Shown here: piece by piece, positions 6,994-15,349 of the stretch
Position numbering within the stretch: position 1 is the first letter of the stretch
How the letters are laid out: each line of letters begins with the position of its first letter
Assembly (NCBI GenBank): GCA_036004405.1
Contig: DASYRM010000201.1
Span: 1 to 26,975 of the forward strand
DNA length: 26,975 nt
Reading direction: 5' to 3'
Origin: DASYRM01 sp036004405
GTDB lineage: Bacteria > Acidobacteriota > Vicinamibacteria > Vicinamibacterales > UBA2999
The notes under the pieces: model-generated
What the model was told of the DNA's origin: nothing
The model's database searches: none
Seen by the model: the letters and a program-made list of their open reading frames with translations, nothing else
Program-made: the position numbers and the translations under genes

Positions 6994-7899
6994 CTAGCGA
7001 TAGGACGCCCACATCGAGTTGATGCGCGACTCCTGCCCAAAGCTGAAGTCGTTCATGCACGCGTCGTCCGTGTAGTCCATGAAATTGCTGATCGGATCCT
7101 GCCCCGCCTTCCTGGTGCACGAGTCGCGGCCGACCGGGCATCCAAAGGCGGGCGACTTTTCCGCCGGGGTGTCGCTGACGCCGTCGCCCTGACCGTTACA
7201 GCCACCCTGGAACGTGTGATACAGCCCCATCCAGTGACCCACTTCGTGGGTGGCGGTATCGCCTTGGTTGTACGGTGCGGCGCTTCCGCCAGGCACCGAG
7301 CTGTAGAGTATGACCACGCCGTCCATCGTGGGCGACGAGGCGTACTGCCACGGGAACGTGGCCCAGCCGAGGAGGCCGCCGCCCATGTTGTTGAAGTAGA
7401 CGTTCAACGCGTTCGACCCGCCCTTGTGCAGGGCGTTCTTCATCTGCGTTTCGCAGCTCCCGCCGGTGCAGGTGTACCAGGCGCTGTTGTTGGTGTGATC
7501 CGTGCTCTGCAGCGAGAACGAGAACGACGATGCCGCGTAGGCCGCATTGAGCACCTGGATCTGACTGTTGATCTGCGAGGTGGTCGGGCCGCCCGATCCG
7601 CTCGAGTCGTGGATGACGTGCACGTACACCGGGATCACGTGGCTCGCGGTGAGCTCCGGCGAGATGTCGACGCGGCGCAGGTGGTATTCCTCGACCAGCC
7701 GAACCGTTTCCGCATCCGGCTCCGGGGTGCCGCAGACGAGCTGCGGGCCGAGCCCGTCTGGACGCTGCGGAACTACCGCTTGCGGCGCGACGCGGTCGGG
7801 CCGCCCCTGAGCCTTGGTTCCGGTTCCAACGGTTCCTGCGAGCGCGGCCACGATCAACACCAGCCCAGCGCAATAGACCCAGTAGTGTGTCCTTCTCAT
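6994..7899 (-). CDS. secreted M43 (pappalysin/cytophagalysin-like) zinc metalloprotease
   Basis: 301 residues from ATG 7899, 5 bases after AGGAGG; TTG 7902 is too close to that site. Residues 1-31 are a signal peptide. The metzincin motif is complete: HEVGHWMGLYH at 218-228 (HExxHxxGxxH), with the Met-turn in NFMDY (Met274). The propeptide region (about 32-85) contains CGTPEPDAE, and Cys56 is a possible cysteine switch. Paired Cys residues near 144/149 and in the DSC/DAC segments (260-281) suggest disulfides, fitting an extracellular enzyme. M43 proteases cleave secreted proteins and are common in soil and marine degraders. Confidence 0.93.
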   Translation of the reverse strand: MRRTHYWVYCAGLVLIVAALAGTVGTGTKAQGRPDRVAPQAVVPQRPDGLGPQLVCGTPEPDAETVRLVEEYHLRRVDISPELTASHVIPVYVHVIHDSSGSGGPTTSQINSQIQVLNAAYAASSFSFSLQSTDHTNNSAWYTCTGGSCETQMKNALHKGGSNALNVYFNNMGGGLLGWATFPWQYASSPTMDGVVILYSSVPGGSAAPYNQGDTATHEVGHWMGLYHTFQGGCNGQGDGVSDTPAEKSPAFGCPVGRDSCTRKAGQDPISNFMDYTDDACMNDFSFGQESRINSMWASYR

Positions 7900-7945
7900 C
7901 AACGCCTCCTGTTGTGCCGGCAGCTAGTCTTCAATGGCGGCCGAG

Positions 7946-7969
7946 CCGGAGTCTAACTGCTGACTCTGG
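7946..7969. terminator. possible hairpin in the M43/S9 intergenic region
   Basis: CCGGAGTC and GACTCTGG pair with one mismatch around an 8-base loop. A second small hairpin, GCGGG-TCG-CCCGC, lies at 8026-8038, 15 bases after the S9 peptidase stop in the leftward direction. Neither has a T-run. The 7900-8052 gap holds nothing else I can support apart from the M43 ribosome site. Confidence 0.3.
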
Positions 7970-8052
7970 AGGGATCAACGACAGACGGGCTGGGGCCGAA
8001 CGCTTGTGTGCAGGGATGAGACACGGCGGGTCGCCCGCGCAAACGGCCGGGC

Positions 8053-10044
8053 TCAGCGTGGCGGCAGATTCTCGATAAGCACCGGTTCGATGCGGTCGGC
8101 CGGCGCGAACCCGAACACCGCGCCGTAGAAGTAGAGCTCGGCTTCCAGGCTGCGGATAATGTTCTCGGCCTTGCGGAAGCCGTGCTGCTCGCCGGCGAAG
8201 GTGATGTAGGCCACGGGACGGCCCTTGCGGCGCAGAGCATCGGCCATCATCTCCGACTGGTTCGGCGGCACCACCTTGTCTTCCAGCCCCTGCAGCAGGA
8301 TGAGCGGGCACTGCAGCCGATCGACGTGATGAATCGGCGAGCGCGCCTCGTACCGCGCCTTCTCCGCCGGATACGGACCGACGAGGATGTCGAGGCAACG
8401 CGCCTCGAACTTGTGCGAGTCGTGCATCAGCGCCTCGAGATCGCTGACGCCGAAGTAGCTGGCGCCGGCCTTGAAGACGTCCGGATAGCCGGTGAGCGAG
8501 GCGAGCGTCGTGAAACCGCCGGCGCTGCCCCCGCGGATGATCAGGCGCGCCGGGTTGGCCTTGCCCTCGGCCACCAGGAACTCGGTGGCGCGGATGCAAT
8601 CGACGACGTCCACGATGCCCCATTGACCGTTCAGCCGGCGGCGGTAATCGCGGCCGAAGCCGGTGCTGCCGCCGTAGTTCACATCCGCCACGGCAAAGCC
8701 GCGGCTGGTCCAGAACTGCACGCCGTAGTCGAGCGTCGAGTCGGCAGCGGCAATCGGCCCGCCGTGGCTGATGACCACGAGCGGCGGCCGCTCGCCCGCG
8801 ACGGGCGTGCAGTCGCGGTTGCGAGGCGCGTAGTAGAAGAGATGCGCGCGTTGCGCGTTGGCGGTTGGAAACCACACTGCTTCGGGCACCGACAGGAAGC
8901 CGTCGTCCACGAGCGTGCCCGGAACGGTGCGCAGCGTCCGCACGGCGCCGGAGTTCACGTCGAGCGCGATGACGGCATCGAACGCCGTGGCGGAGCCGGC
9001 CACGAACACGATCTCGTCGCCGGCCGGCGCAAGGTAGGGCCCCGGCTCGACGCCGGCGGCGAGCTCGCGAAAGCTGCCGGTGTCGAGCTCGGCGCAGCCG
9101 AGAAACCAGCGCCCTTCCCTCGTGTAGGACACCACGAGGCGCGTGGCGCTCATGAACACCCACGTGGCCGTGCCGAGGATCCACTGCGGGCGGCCCACCT
9201 CGGCGTCGGCGGGCGGTGCGGGATGGACGGGGACGATCGTTCGCTGGTCGGCCGGGGGCAACGAACCAGCCTCACGTACTCGATACAGGCGCCACCGGTC
9301 GTTGCGATCGCTCACGAAGAGCAGCTCGCCGTTGGGCGACCACCCAGGCTGATAAATCGACTCGTCGTCGCCGCCGGCGATTCGGCGCGTGTTGGCGAGC
9401 GACCCGTCCGCGGCCACGTCGGCCAGCCACAGCTCGGTGCCGTCCCACGGCATGTTGGGATGCCGCCAGCAGATCCACGCGAGCCGCAAGCCGTCGGGGC
9501 TGAGCCGCGGCGTCGAATAGAAGTCGTACCCGTCGGCCAGCACGCGGCCGGCGCCGCTGCTGCCGTCGATCGAGACCGCCACCAGCGCGTTGACGCATTC
9601 ACGGCCTTCGACCGTATGGTCCTCTCGCACGCAGATCAGGCGCCCGCGCGCGGCGTCCACCGCGGCGTCCGCGAAGTGCCACCGGCCCTGGGGCGTAATC
9701 GGCACCGGCGTGATGCCGCTGCCCGCCGGCGGGCGATCGATGCGATAGAGCCGCTGATCGGCGAAGTTGGAAAAGAAGACCGTGCCGCGGTCCACGACGT
9801 AGGAGCCGCCGCCGTACTCGTGAACGCGCGAGCGGACGTTGAAGCCGGCCGGCGTCACCTCCTGCAGCACGCCGTCGGCCGCCGCGCGGACCACGACGTT
9901 GCGGCCGCCCTCGGCAGGGCGCGCCTCGAGCCAGTAGATGTCGTCGCCGTCGACCACCGGCGCCGCCAGGCGGAGCCCCTGCGACGCTGCCACCTCGGCA
10001 CTGATTGGAGACGGCCACGTACCGAAGGGGCGGGGTTGGCTCAT
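8053..10044 (-). CDS. S9 family (prolyl-oligopeptidase / acylaminoacyl-peptidase type) serine peptidase
   Basis: 663 residues from ATG 10044, which overlaps the TGA of the upstream ABC ATPase gene (ATGA), so translation is probably coupled. There is no signal peptide, suggesting a cytoplasmic enzyme. Residues about 1-400 form the beta-propeller gate, with LSPDGLRLAW and WSPNGELLFVSDRNDRW blade motifs. The C-terminal alpha/beta hydrolase carries the triad Ser507 (GGSAGG), Asp589 (QGLEDKVVP) and His621 (EQHGF). Family members release dipeptides, acyl-amino acids or prolyl peptides from short peptides. It is last in a four-gene leftward operon. Confidence 0.93.
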   Translation of the reverse strand: MSQPRPFGTWPSPISAEVAASQGLRLAAPVVDGDDIYWLEARPAEGGRNVVVRAAADGVLQEVTPAGFNVRSRVHEYGGGSYVVDRGTVFFSNFADQRLYRIDRPPAGSGITPVPITPQGRWHFADAAVDAARGRLICVREDHTVEGRECVNALVAVSIDGSSGAGRVLADGYDFYSTPRLSPDGLRLAWICWRHPNMPWDGTELWLADVAADGSLANTRRIAGGDDESIYQPGWSPNGELLFVSDRNDRWRLYRVREAGSLPPADQRTIVPVHPAPPADAEVGRPQWILGTATWVFMSATRLVVSYTREGRWFLGCAELDTGSFRELAAGVEPGPYLAPAGDEIVFVAGSATAFDAVIALDVNSGAVRTLRTVPGTLVDDGFLSVPEAVWFPTANAQRAHLFYYAPRNRDCTPVAGERPPLVVISHGGPIAAADSTLDYGVQFWTSRGFAVADVNYGGSTGFGRDYRRRLNGQWGIVDVVDCIRATEFLVAEGKANPARLIIRGGSAGGFTTLASLTGYPDVFKAGASYFGVSDLEALMHDSHKFEARCLDILVGPYPAEKARYEARSPIHHVDRLQCPLILLQGLEDKVVPPNQSEMMADALRRKGRPVAYITFAGEQHGFRKAENIIRSLEAELYFYGAVFGFAPADRIEPVLIENLPPR

Positions 10045-10853
10045 GGTTTCACGCGGACGTGATAGTAGCCGCCGCTCTTCCCCACTTCCAGCGGGGCGCC
10101 GTACACCGCCCCCAGGCGCTCGGCCGTCAGAGCCGCCTCGGGCGGGCCGTCGAACGCGATGCGGCCGTTGGCGAGCAGCACCACGCGCCGTGTCTCGGGA
10201 ATGACCTCTTCGATGTGGTGCGTGACGATCAGAATCGTGGTGCCTTCCCGCGCGAGACGGCCGACGCTCTCCATGAACTGCTGCCGCGCCACGAAGTCCA
10301 GGCCGGTCGTCGGCTCGTCGAGCAGCAGCACCTCGGGCCTGGTGACCAGGGCGCGCGCGATCAGCACGCGCCGCCGCTCGCCGGCCGACATCTGGTTGAG
10401 CGGCTTGGCCGCCAGGTGCCGCGCGTCCACGCGTGCGAGCGCGTCGAGCCCCTGCTGCCGCATCTCCGGCGTAACGTCGTGGTGAAAGAAGACGCCGTGG
10501 CTGCCGAGCAGGCCCGACGTCGCCACGTCGAGGCCGGGCACGCGGCCGCCGGACATCTCGAGGCCGAAGCGCTGATCCAGATCACCGGTCACCACTGCGA
10601 ACCGGGCGCGGAGCTCGGTGAGATCCCAGCTGTTGCGGCCGAGCAGCCGCAAGGGAGGCGGGCCGTCCTCGTCCGACGCACGGGGCCGATCGTCGAGCGT
10701 GAGCACCCGCATCAGCGATGTCTTGCCGGCGCCGTTGGGCCCGAGGATGGCCGTGTGTTCGCCCGGCTCGATGCGCAGCGAGAGGTCGTGCAGCACGCGC
10801 ACGCCGCCGCGCAGCACGGTCGCGCGGCTCAATTCGAGGACAGGCGTGGGCAC
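10041..10853 (-). CDS. ABC transporter ATP-binding protein without a partner permease
   Basis: About 270 residues from GTG 10853, four bases after the GNAT stop (10858). The longer frame upstream runs through the GNAT gene and lacks family sequence. Walker A is GPNGAGKT (38-45), signature MSAGE (155-159), Walker B VLLLDEP (175-181), and an H-loop His follows at 212-213. The sequence resembles YlmA/ModF-like stand-alone ATPases. No membrane permease or binding protein is in the window, so it may serve a distant transporter or have a non-transport role. It overlaps the S9 gene by four bases. Confidence 0.9.
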   Translation of the reverse strand: MPTPVLELSRATVLRGGVRVLHDLSLRIEPGEHTAILGPNGAGKTSLMRVLTLDDRPRASDEDGPPPLRLLGRNSWDLTELRARFAVVTGDLDQRFGLEMSGGRVPGLDVATSGLLGSHGVFFHHDVTPEMRQQGLDALARVDARHLAAKPLNQMSAGERRRVLIARALVTRPEVLLLDEPTTGLDFVARQQFMESVGRLAREGTTILIVTHHIEEVIPETRRVVLLANGRIAFDGPPEAALTAERLGAVYGAPLEVGKSGGYYHVRVKP

Positions 10854-10857
10854 GGAG

Positions 10858-11382
10858 CTAGAAGGTAAGAGCGTACTCGAAGACGTCACGCGGATCGCCC
10901 GGAGGCAGATTGGGAAAGTCCAATGCCCGTCCCGGGCGCCGCCGCTCGCGGACAAAGCCGGCCTTCTCGAGGACGCGGACCGACGCGGCGTGGGCCGCGT
11001 GCACCCCAGCCTCGAGGCGCCGCACCCCCGCGGCGCGGGCCTGCCCGACGCTCGCCAGCAGCGCCTCGGTCGCGAAGCCCCGCCCCCAGGCGTCGCGCGC
11101 CAGGACGTAGCCGGTGATGGCCCGCTCCGCGGTTTGGAACATGACCCCGGCGCCACCGATCAGCAGATTGCCGTCGCGCACGAACACCAGCAGTGGGCCC
11201 CCGGGCCACCGCGACCACTGCTCGTCGCTGACGGCGACGAACGCGCTCGTGTCCTCCTCGGTTCGATGGGTTGGCCAGGCCAGGAAGCGCGTCACCTCCG
11301 GATCGGAGGCGTAGCGGCTGAAGATGGCCGGGGCGTCGCCGGCGCGGGGGCGCCGGAGCAGCAGCCGCTCGGTTTCGATCAC
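10858..11382 (-). CDS. GNAT family N-acetyltransferase (RimJ/RimL-like)
   Basis: 174 residues from GTG 11382, which overlaps the stop of the PH-domain gene (GTGA), so the start is set by coupling. The N-terminus IETERLLLRRPRAGDAPAIF is the typical opening of RimJ/RimL-type acetyltransferases. The acetyl-CoA binding region is YVLARDAWGRGFATEAL, near residues 91-107, and the later block is AASVRVLEKAGFV. Members acetylate protein N-termini, polyamines, antibiotics or small amines; nothing here fixes the substrate. It is the second gene of the leftward operon. Confidence 0.92.
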   Translation of the reverse strand: MIETERLLLRRPRAGDAPAIFSRYASDPEVTRFLAWPTHRTEEDTSAFVAVSDEQWSRWPGGPLLVFVRDGNLLIGGAGVMFQTAERAITGYVLARDAWGRGFATEALLASVGQARAAGVRRLEAGVHAAHAASVRVLEKAGFVRERRRPGRALDFPNLPPGDPRDVFEYALTF

Positions 11383-11912
11383 GTCTCGATGAACGTGGTG
11401 ACGCGGCGGCGCGTGCGCTCGCGCAGCGAGCTCTCGCGCATCTCGTCGGCCAGCGCTTCGAGGTTCGGAATGCCGTAGAGCATCAGCGACGGCGCGTTGT
11501 CGTCGGCCGTGCGCAGGTGCAGCAGGCAGTAGCCGACGAGGCGCATGCCGAGCGGCTTGTGCACGTCGAAGTGCTCGATCGTGAAGAGCTCGAGGTTGTC
11601 CTTGAGCGTCGACAGCAGCCCGCGTTCGACCTGCACGCGCTGCGTCGTGATCCGGAAGGTGATCGACCGGCTCTTGATCCACAGGACGAGGTAGGCGATC
11701 CCGACCGTCACCACCACGAGGATCCACTGCCAGGCCGAATAGACCACGGCCGGGTGTCCCGCCCACACCTCGTGCTCGACCTCGGCGTGCCTCGCCGATT
11801 CGAACGCGGCGAGATCGGTATTGCAGAAGCGGCACTTGAGGGCGGCGGCCTTGATCGTCTCGCCGCACACCGGGCATGGCTTGCTGTCGCTGGCGATGTC
11901 GATGTCGCTCAC
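11379..11912 (-). CDS. zinc-ribbon and bacterial PH-domain membrane protein
   Basis: 177 residues from GTG 11912, with an AGAGG site 6-8 bases upstream. Residues 13-30 are a double-CxxC zinc ribbon (CPVCGETIKAAALKCRFC). A hydrophobic segment at about 60-78 (WQWILVVVTVGIAYLVLWI) is one membrane helix. The following region, SITFRITTQRVQVERGLLS ... DNLELFTIEHFDVHKPLGMRLVGYCLLHLRT, is a bPH2/DUF304-like domain. Such proteins sit at the inner membrane, with roles mostly unknown. It is first in an overlapping operon with GNAT, ABC ATPase and S9 peptidase genes. Confidence 0.85.
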   Translation of the reverse strand: MSDIDIASDSKPCPVCGETIKAAALKCRFCNTDLAAFESARHAEVEHEVWAGHPAVVYSAWQWILVVVTVGIAYLVLWIKSRSITFRITTQRVQVERGLLSTLKDNLELFTIEHFDVHKPLGMRLVGYCLLHLRTADDNAPSLMLYGIPNLEALADEMRESSLRERTRRRVTTFIET

Positions 11913-11933
11913 GTCCGCCTCTTCAACGCAAAC

Positions 11934-11989
11934 GCCCGCCCGGAGGGCGGGCCATTAAGCACTGCCGGAGCGAGGCGGAGCCTCGCTCC
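11934..11989. repeat. tandem GGA-loop hairpins (R9)
   Basis: Two perfect hairpins share the loop GGA: GCCCGCCC/GGGCGGGC (11934-11952) and GGAGCGAGGC/GCCTCGCTCC (11967-11989). They are separated by 14 bases (11953-11966). The plan of two hairpins with a 13-14 base linker resembles the interior of R4 and R5, though no GTAG head is present; GGAG occurs at the base of the second stem. They lie between the divergent genes starting at 11912 and 12048 and may affect both leaders. The rest of the gap shows only the AAGGAG site at 12036-12041. Confidence 0.65.
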
Positions 11990-12047
11990 CGTCGACGCTC
12001 ATAGGAGCCCTTAGAATATCCTCAGCCTGTCTTACAAGGAGCTGTTC

Positions 12048-12356
12048 ATGCCTGTGGATCGCTACGTCAAAACGGTACTTACGATCATCGCCCTCGAGCT
12101 GTTCTGGATTGGGGTCAAGGACCTGGCCACGCCGGTCACGGCACAGGCGGCGCTCACTCCGGTCGTGATCCGCGGCATCCAGCTCCCCCCCCGAAGCGAA
12201 GAATACCTGCCTGTCGGCGTCGTGGGGCAGCCGGTGCGAGTCGATACGGTGCGCCCGGTCAAGATCGAGGCCGACCGCCCGATCAAGATCGAGGCGGACC
12301 GCGCGCTCAAGGTCGAGAACGTCGGCTACACGCCGGCCAAGAACCCGGGCGAGTGA
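12048..12356 (+). CDS. small exported or membrane-anchored protein with an 8-residue repeat tail
   Basis: 102 residues from ATG 12048, with AAGGAG 6-7 bases upstream. Residues 8-33 are hydrophobic (VLTIIALELFWIGVKDLATP) and form a signal peptide or anchor ending near TAQA. The C-terminal third contains units PVKIEADR, PIKIEADR and ALKVENVG, encoded by a 24-base period at 12258-12323. These alternating basic and acidic strands look like a short beta-repeat or a charged spacer. Family not recognised. Its stop overlaps the start of the TerB-like gene, so the two are coupled. Confidence 0.7.
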   Translation: MPVDRYVKTVLTIIALELFWIGVKDLATPVTAQAALTPVVIRGIQLPPRSEEYLPVGVVGQPVRVDTVRPVKIEADRPIKIEADRALKVENVGYTPAKNPGE

Positions 12357-12877
12357 GCGTCTCGCAGCTGCTGTCGTGGCTGGGCGTTGGCGAGGCCCGC
12401 GACGACAAGGAAACCACGCCGCTGCGCGAACTGGTCGAGACACTTGACCGCCTCGACCCGGCGCGGGCGCGTTATCTAGCGCGCTTTGCCTACCTCCTCG
12501 GCCGCGTGGCGCACGCCGATCGCCAGGTGAGCCCGGAAGAGACGCGCGCGATGGAGGCGCTGGTCGTCCGCGAAGGCGGGCTGACGGCCGACCAGGCCAC
12601 AGTGGTGGTGGGGCTGGCGAAGACCAGCAACCTGCTGTTCGGCGGCACGGCCGACTACCAGGTGGCGCTCGAGTTCGCTGAAGCCGCCACCTACGCCGAG
12701 AAGCTGTCGCTCGGGCGCTGTCTGTTCGCGGTGGCGTCGAGCGACCAGCAGATCTCGATGCCTGAAGAGGCGGAGATCCACCGCATCCTCAACCAGCTGC
12801 GCATCCTGCCCGAGGACCTCACACAGCTGCGGGTGGAGCACGGCCGCTACCTGCCGGGGCGCGCCCGCTCGGATTGA
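12353..12877 (+). CDS. TerB-like / DjlA-N-like helical domain protein
   Basis: 174 residues from GTG 12353, overlapping the previous stop (GTGA). An all-helical protein with two acidic signature segments: RVAHADRQVSPEETRAME (about 51-68) and FAVASSDQQISMPEEAEIH (about 124-142). These match the paired acidic helix-turn motifs of TerB-like domains, which in TerB bind metal. No signal peptide or membrane segment is seen. Stand-alone TerB domains are often annotated for tellurite resistance, but no other ter genes are nearby, so that function is not supported here. It is convergent with the next gene. Confidence 0.8.
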   Translation: MSVSQLLSWLGVGEARDDKETTPLRELVETLDRLDPARARYLARFAYLLGRVAHADRQVSPEETRAMEALVVREGGLTADQATVVVGLAKTSNLLFGGTADYQVALEFAEAATYAEKLSLGRCLFAVASSDQQISMPEEAEIHRILNQLRILPEDLTQLRVEHGRYLPGRARSD

Positions 12878-12898
12878 TCCGCCGCCCTCGCGGTCGCG

Positions 12899-13579
12899 CT
12901 AGGAGCAGGCGCGGGCGGAGGATTTCGGGCGCAGCGAGATGCCGCCGGGCCTCACCTCGTAGACGAGCAGCGGGCCGTTGCCGATCGCCCGCCGCATCAC
13001 CCAGATTTGGCCGGTGGCGTCCCCGAGCACGCCCTGCGGTACGAGCGACGCCACCGGATCGGGAATAGGGGCTGGCTCGGGAATCTCGCGATCGCCGCCG
13101 GGGTCCTCGGCCAGCTCGATCCACTGGAGCTCGCTCTTGGACCCGAGCGAGCGCGGCAGACCGCTGTCGCCGCGCAGCCAACCCGACACCGACACGCGAA
13201 GCAATCCTTCAGCGTCGAGGATCGTCTTCGAAGCCTCGTAGTAGTACATGCGCGCCGTGCGCTCGCCGGCGGCGTAGAGAAAGTCGATCGACACGCGCGC
13301 CTTCGCGAGGTTGGCGGCCGAGACGCGCTGCTCCTTCTCGCGCTGCGCGAACACTCTGGCGACGTCGGCCTCCACCAGAGCCTTGTCGTTCAAGGCGGTC
13401 AGCCGCCGGACCGGATGGACGAAATGGCTGTCCACGCCCCCGGCACAGAGGAACCACGCCGGGCGGGCGGGCGGCACCGCCGCGCGCGACTGCGCCGACG
13501 CGCTCATGGCCGAGGCGAGGACGGTGGCGAGGGCCAGCCCCGCCGCGACGCCGGCGTCAGCGCGGCTGGCGGACTTCAA
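12899..13579 (-). CDS. secreted protein of unknown function
   Basis: 226 residues if read from TTG 13579, which lies within the end of the bicupin gene (stop 13557-13559). That start gives a good signal peptide (MKSASRADAGVAAGLALATV, then SAMSASAQ); the next in-frame ATG, at about 13507, would remove most of it. No ribosome site is clear, so coupling to the upstream gene is the likeliest route. Visible blocks are WFLCAGGVDSHFVHPVRRL, a charged helix ALVEADVARVFAQREKEQR, and ARMYYYEASKTILDAEGLL. I do not recognise the family. It is the last gene of the leftward cluster that begins at 15343. Confidence 0.65.
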   Translation of the reverse strand: MKSASRADAGVAAGLALATVLASAMSASAQSRAAVPPARPAWFLCAGGVDSHFVHPVRRLTALNDKALVEADVARVFAQREKEQRVSAANLAKARVSIDFLYAAGERTARMYYYEASKTILDAEGLLRVSVSGWLRGDSGLPRSLGSKSELQWIELAEDPGGDREIPEPAPIPDPVASLVPQGVLGDATGQIWVMRRAIGNGPLLVYEVRPGGISLRPKSSARACS

Positions 13580-14330
13580 CTTCGACGAACTCCACGGTGG
13601 CCGTGCCGGTGTTGCGCATTTCGTGCGCGACCCCGGCGTCGAAGAACGCCCAGTCGCCCACGTCGTTGAGGGCCCGCAGCCGTCCGCCCTGCGTCACGGC
13701 GGTTCCCGCGCTCGTCTGCACCAGGAACGCCGGGGCCTTGTGTGTGTGCGTGCCGCTCTGCCCGGGCGGCAACGAGAAGCGATAGGCGCGGAACCAGCTG
13801 TTGGTCAGCTCCGGCGTGCCCTCGAAGCCGGCGTCCTTCGGCGTGGTGGCGTCGGTGCCCTTGGTCTGATTGACGACGACCAGCGCGTGCACGATGCCCG
13901 TCCCGGTGTTCGCGATGCGATGCGTGGCGGGCGTTTGCGTGTAGCTCGTCGTGCTGGTGACGCGCACCGCAGGCGCCTCGGCGGCGGGAACCGGCGCGGC
14001 CGGGCCGCCCGCGCGGGCGCCGCCCCGGCCTCCGCCCTGCGACCACTCCTTGCCCAGCTCCTGCGTGCGCAGCGTGCTGCCGCTCAGATTGATGTAGGCG
14101 ATGGGATCTTCGTGCGAGTGGAAGAGCGACGTGTCTCCTGGCAGCACGATCAGCTCGAGGATGCGTGTGGTGCCAGACTTGAAAATCTGGCGGTGGCGCG
14201 GCTCTTCGTAGACCGGGACGATGCGGTCCTGCCCCGCGGGATCTGGCAGACGCGGCGTCTCCTGCGCGCGCAGCGCTCCCGCCGAGACGCCCATCGCCAC
14301 TGCCGCCGCCACGAGCACAGCCCGCCGCAT
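13557..14330 (-). CDS. secreted two-cupin protein
   Basis: 257 residues from ATG 14330, which overlaps the TAA of the upstream gene by one base (TAATG). Residues 1-23 are a signal peptide (to LRAQ). The first cupin half has FKSGTTRILELIVLPGDTSLF followed by HSHED (71-75). The second half has FRAYRFSLPPGQSGTHTH (His195, His197), FLVQTSAGTAV and a late His236 in DAGVAHEM. A Gly/Ala/Pro-rich linker (about 99-120) joins the halves. The His sets suggest metal sites, but no enzyme class is evident. In Acidobacteriota such proteins often sit beside secreted unknowns, as here. Confidence 0.8.
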   Translation of the reverse strand: MRRAVLVAAAVAMGVSAGALRAQETPRLPDPAGQDRIVPVYEEPRHRQIFKSGTTRILELIVLPGDTSLFHSHEDPIAYINLSGSTLRTQELGKEWSQGGGRGGARAGGPAAPVPAAEAPAVRVTSTTSYTQTPATHRIANTGTGIVHALVVVNQTKGTDATTPKDAGFEGTPELTNSWFRAYRFSLPPGQSGTHTHKAPAFLVQTSAGTAVTQGGRLRALNDVGDWAFFDAGVAHEMRNTGTATVEFVEVEVRQPR

Positions 14331-15343
14331 TACCTCTTCTCGTCGGCGCGGGATCCGGACAGCGTGTTGCGCATCGCGTAGTTCCCCTCGTGACACGCGT
14401 ACTCGAAGAATCCGTAGTCGCTCTCGCGCTTCAGCGGGAACGCCACCTTCCACGGCGCCGCCCAGGTCTTCGGGTCGTTGATGGTCACTTCGTACTGCAG
14501 CACGTCCTTGCTGACCGGCGTGAACCGCTCGGTCAGCACCGCCGCATCGCTGTTGATCAGCATGCTGCCGTTGCCCTGAGCGCCGGTCTTGCCGTTCAGA
14601 TTGGTCGTGCGCACGATGAGCGTGTTGCCCTCGAAGTGGCCGCGCGAGTAGCCCATGTAGCCCTTGAACATCGACGGCGGCATCGGGCGATCGTCCAGCG
14701 GAATGATGCGCGTCTCGTGGATCATCTCGTTGCGGAACGCCACCAGCCCCGGCGCCTGGATGATCTCGTTGCCGTTGTTGTAGACGACCGGCATCATCGA
14801 GCCCACGGGTCCGCGCGAGATGCAGCGATCGTAGGCGCTCAGCTCCGACGCATTGTTCCAGCCGGTCTGCTTCGTGTAGGTGCCGCCGCTCCCCTTCTGC
14901 CGCGCGACGCCCTCCGGCGTCATCGCCGGCATCCGTCCGTTGGCGGGCTCCACGATGAGCGACGACTGACGCGACGGCTGGCCGCGCTCGAGCCAGTGCG
15001 GCGGCGGCGAGGTGACACCGCCGACGTCGCCGAGCGCGACGACGTCGGCCGGCGGCTTCTCGAGGTCGAACTCGAGCACGTCGAGCTCGGCCTGCTTGCT
15101 GGCCTGCTCCTGCCGTGTCTTGAACTCGGCGTCGGTGAGGAACAGCCGGGTGCCGAACTGCTGCGGCCGCTCGAAGGGCACGCCTACCATGTCGGTGCTC
15201 GGCCAGATGCCCTGGAGATCAGGGTCGCCCCACGGCGTCTTCGACGGCTGGTAGGCAGTCGTCGCCGGTGCCTGAGCCGAGAGCGCCGCCACAGCCGTCA
15301 CGCAGACCACAGCGGCGGTGAAAAACTTGATGATTCGGGACAT
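14330..15343 (-). CDS. secreted protein with the WGDPDLQGIW signature, function unknown
   Basis: 337 residues from ATG 15343; GTG 15346 is directly adjacent and also possible. Residues 1-24 are a signal peptide (to LSAQ). The mature N-terminus carries TPWGDPDLQGIW (36-47), a motif I associate with a large exported family in Acidobacteriota. Other blocks are YDRCISRGPVGSMMP, MIHETRIIPLDDRPM, GYSRGHFEGNTLIVRTTN and EYACHEGNYAMRN. Two Cys (in DRC and YAC) could pair. No catalytic motif is recognised. The gene leads a coupled set with the cupin protein and the unknown at 12899. A TACAAT box is 6 bases upstream of the ATG. Confidence 0.85.
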   Translation of the reverse strand: MSRIIKFFTAAVVCVTAVAALSAQAPATTAYQPSKTPWGDPDLQGIWPSTDMVGVPFERPQQFGTRLFLTDAEFKTRQEQASKQAELDVLEFDLEKPPADVVALGDVGGVTSPPPHWLERGQPSRQSSLIVEPANGRMPAMTPEGVARQKGSGGTYTKQTGWNNASELSAYDRCISRGPVGSMMPVVYNNGNEIIQAPGLVAFRNEMIHETRIIPLDDRPMPPSMFKGYMGYSRGHFEGNTLIVRTTNLNGKTGAQGNGSMLINSDAAVLTERFTPVSKDVLQYEVTINDPKTWAAPWKVAFPLKRESDYGFFEYACHEGNYAMRNTLSGSRADEKR

Positions 15344-15349
15344 CACAGA

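Noticed and set aside
8182..10062. Plus-strand open frame (626 codons) opposite the S9 peptidase
   Set aside because: Shadow of a gene with a complete catalytic triad; Arg/His/Val-rich composition and no ribosome site.
12353..12877. Tellurite-resistance gene
   Set aside because: Only the TerB-like fold is seen; no other ter genes nearby, and stand-alone domains are widespread without such a role.
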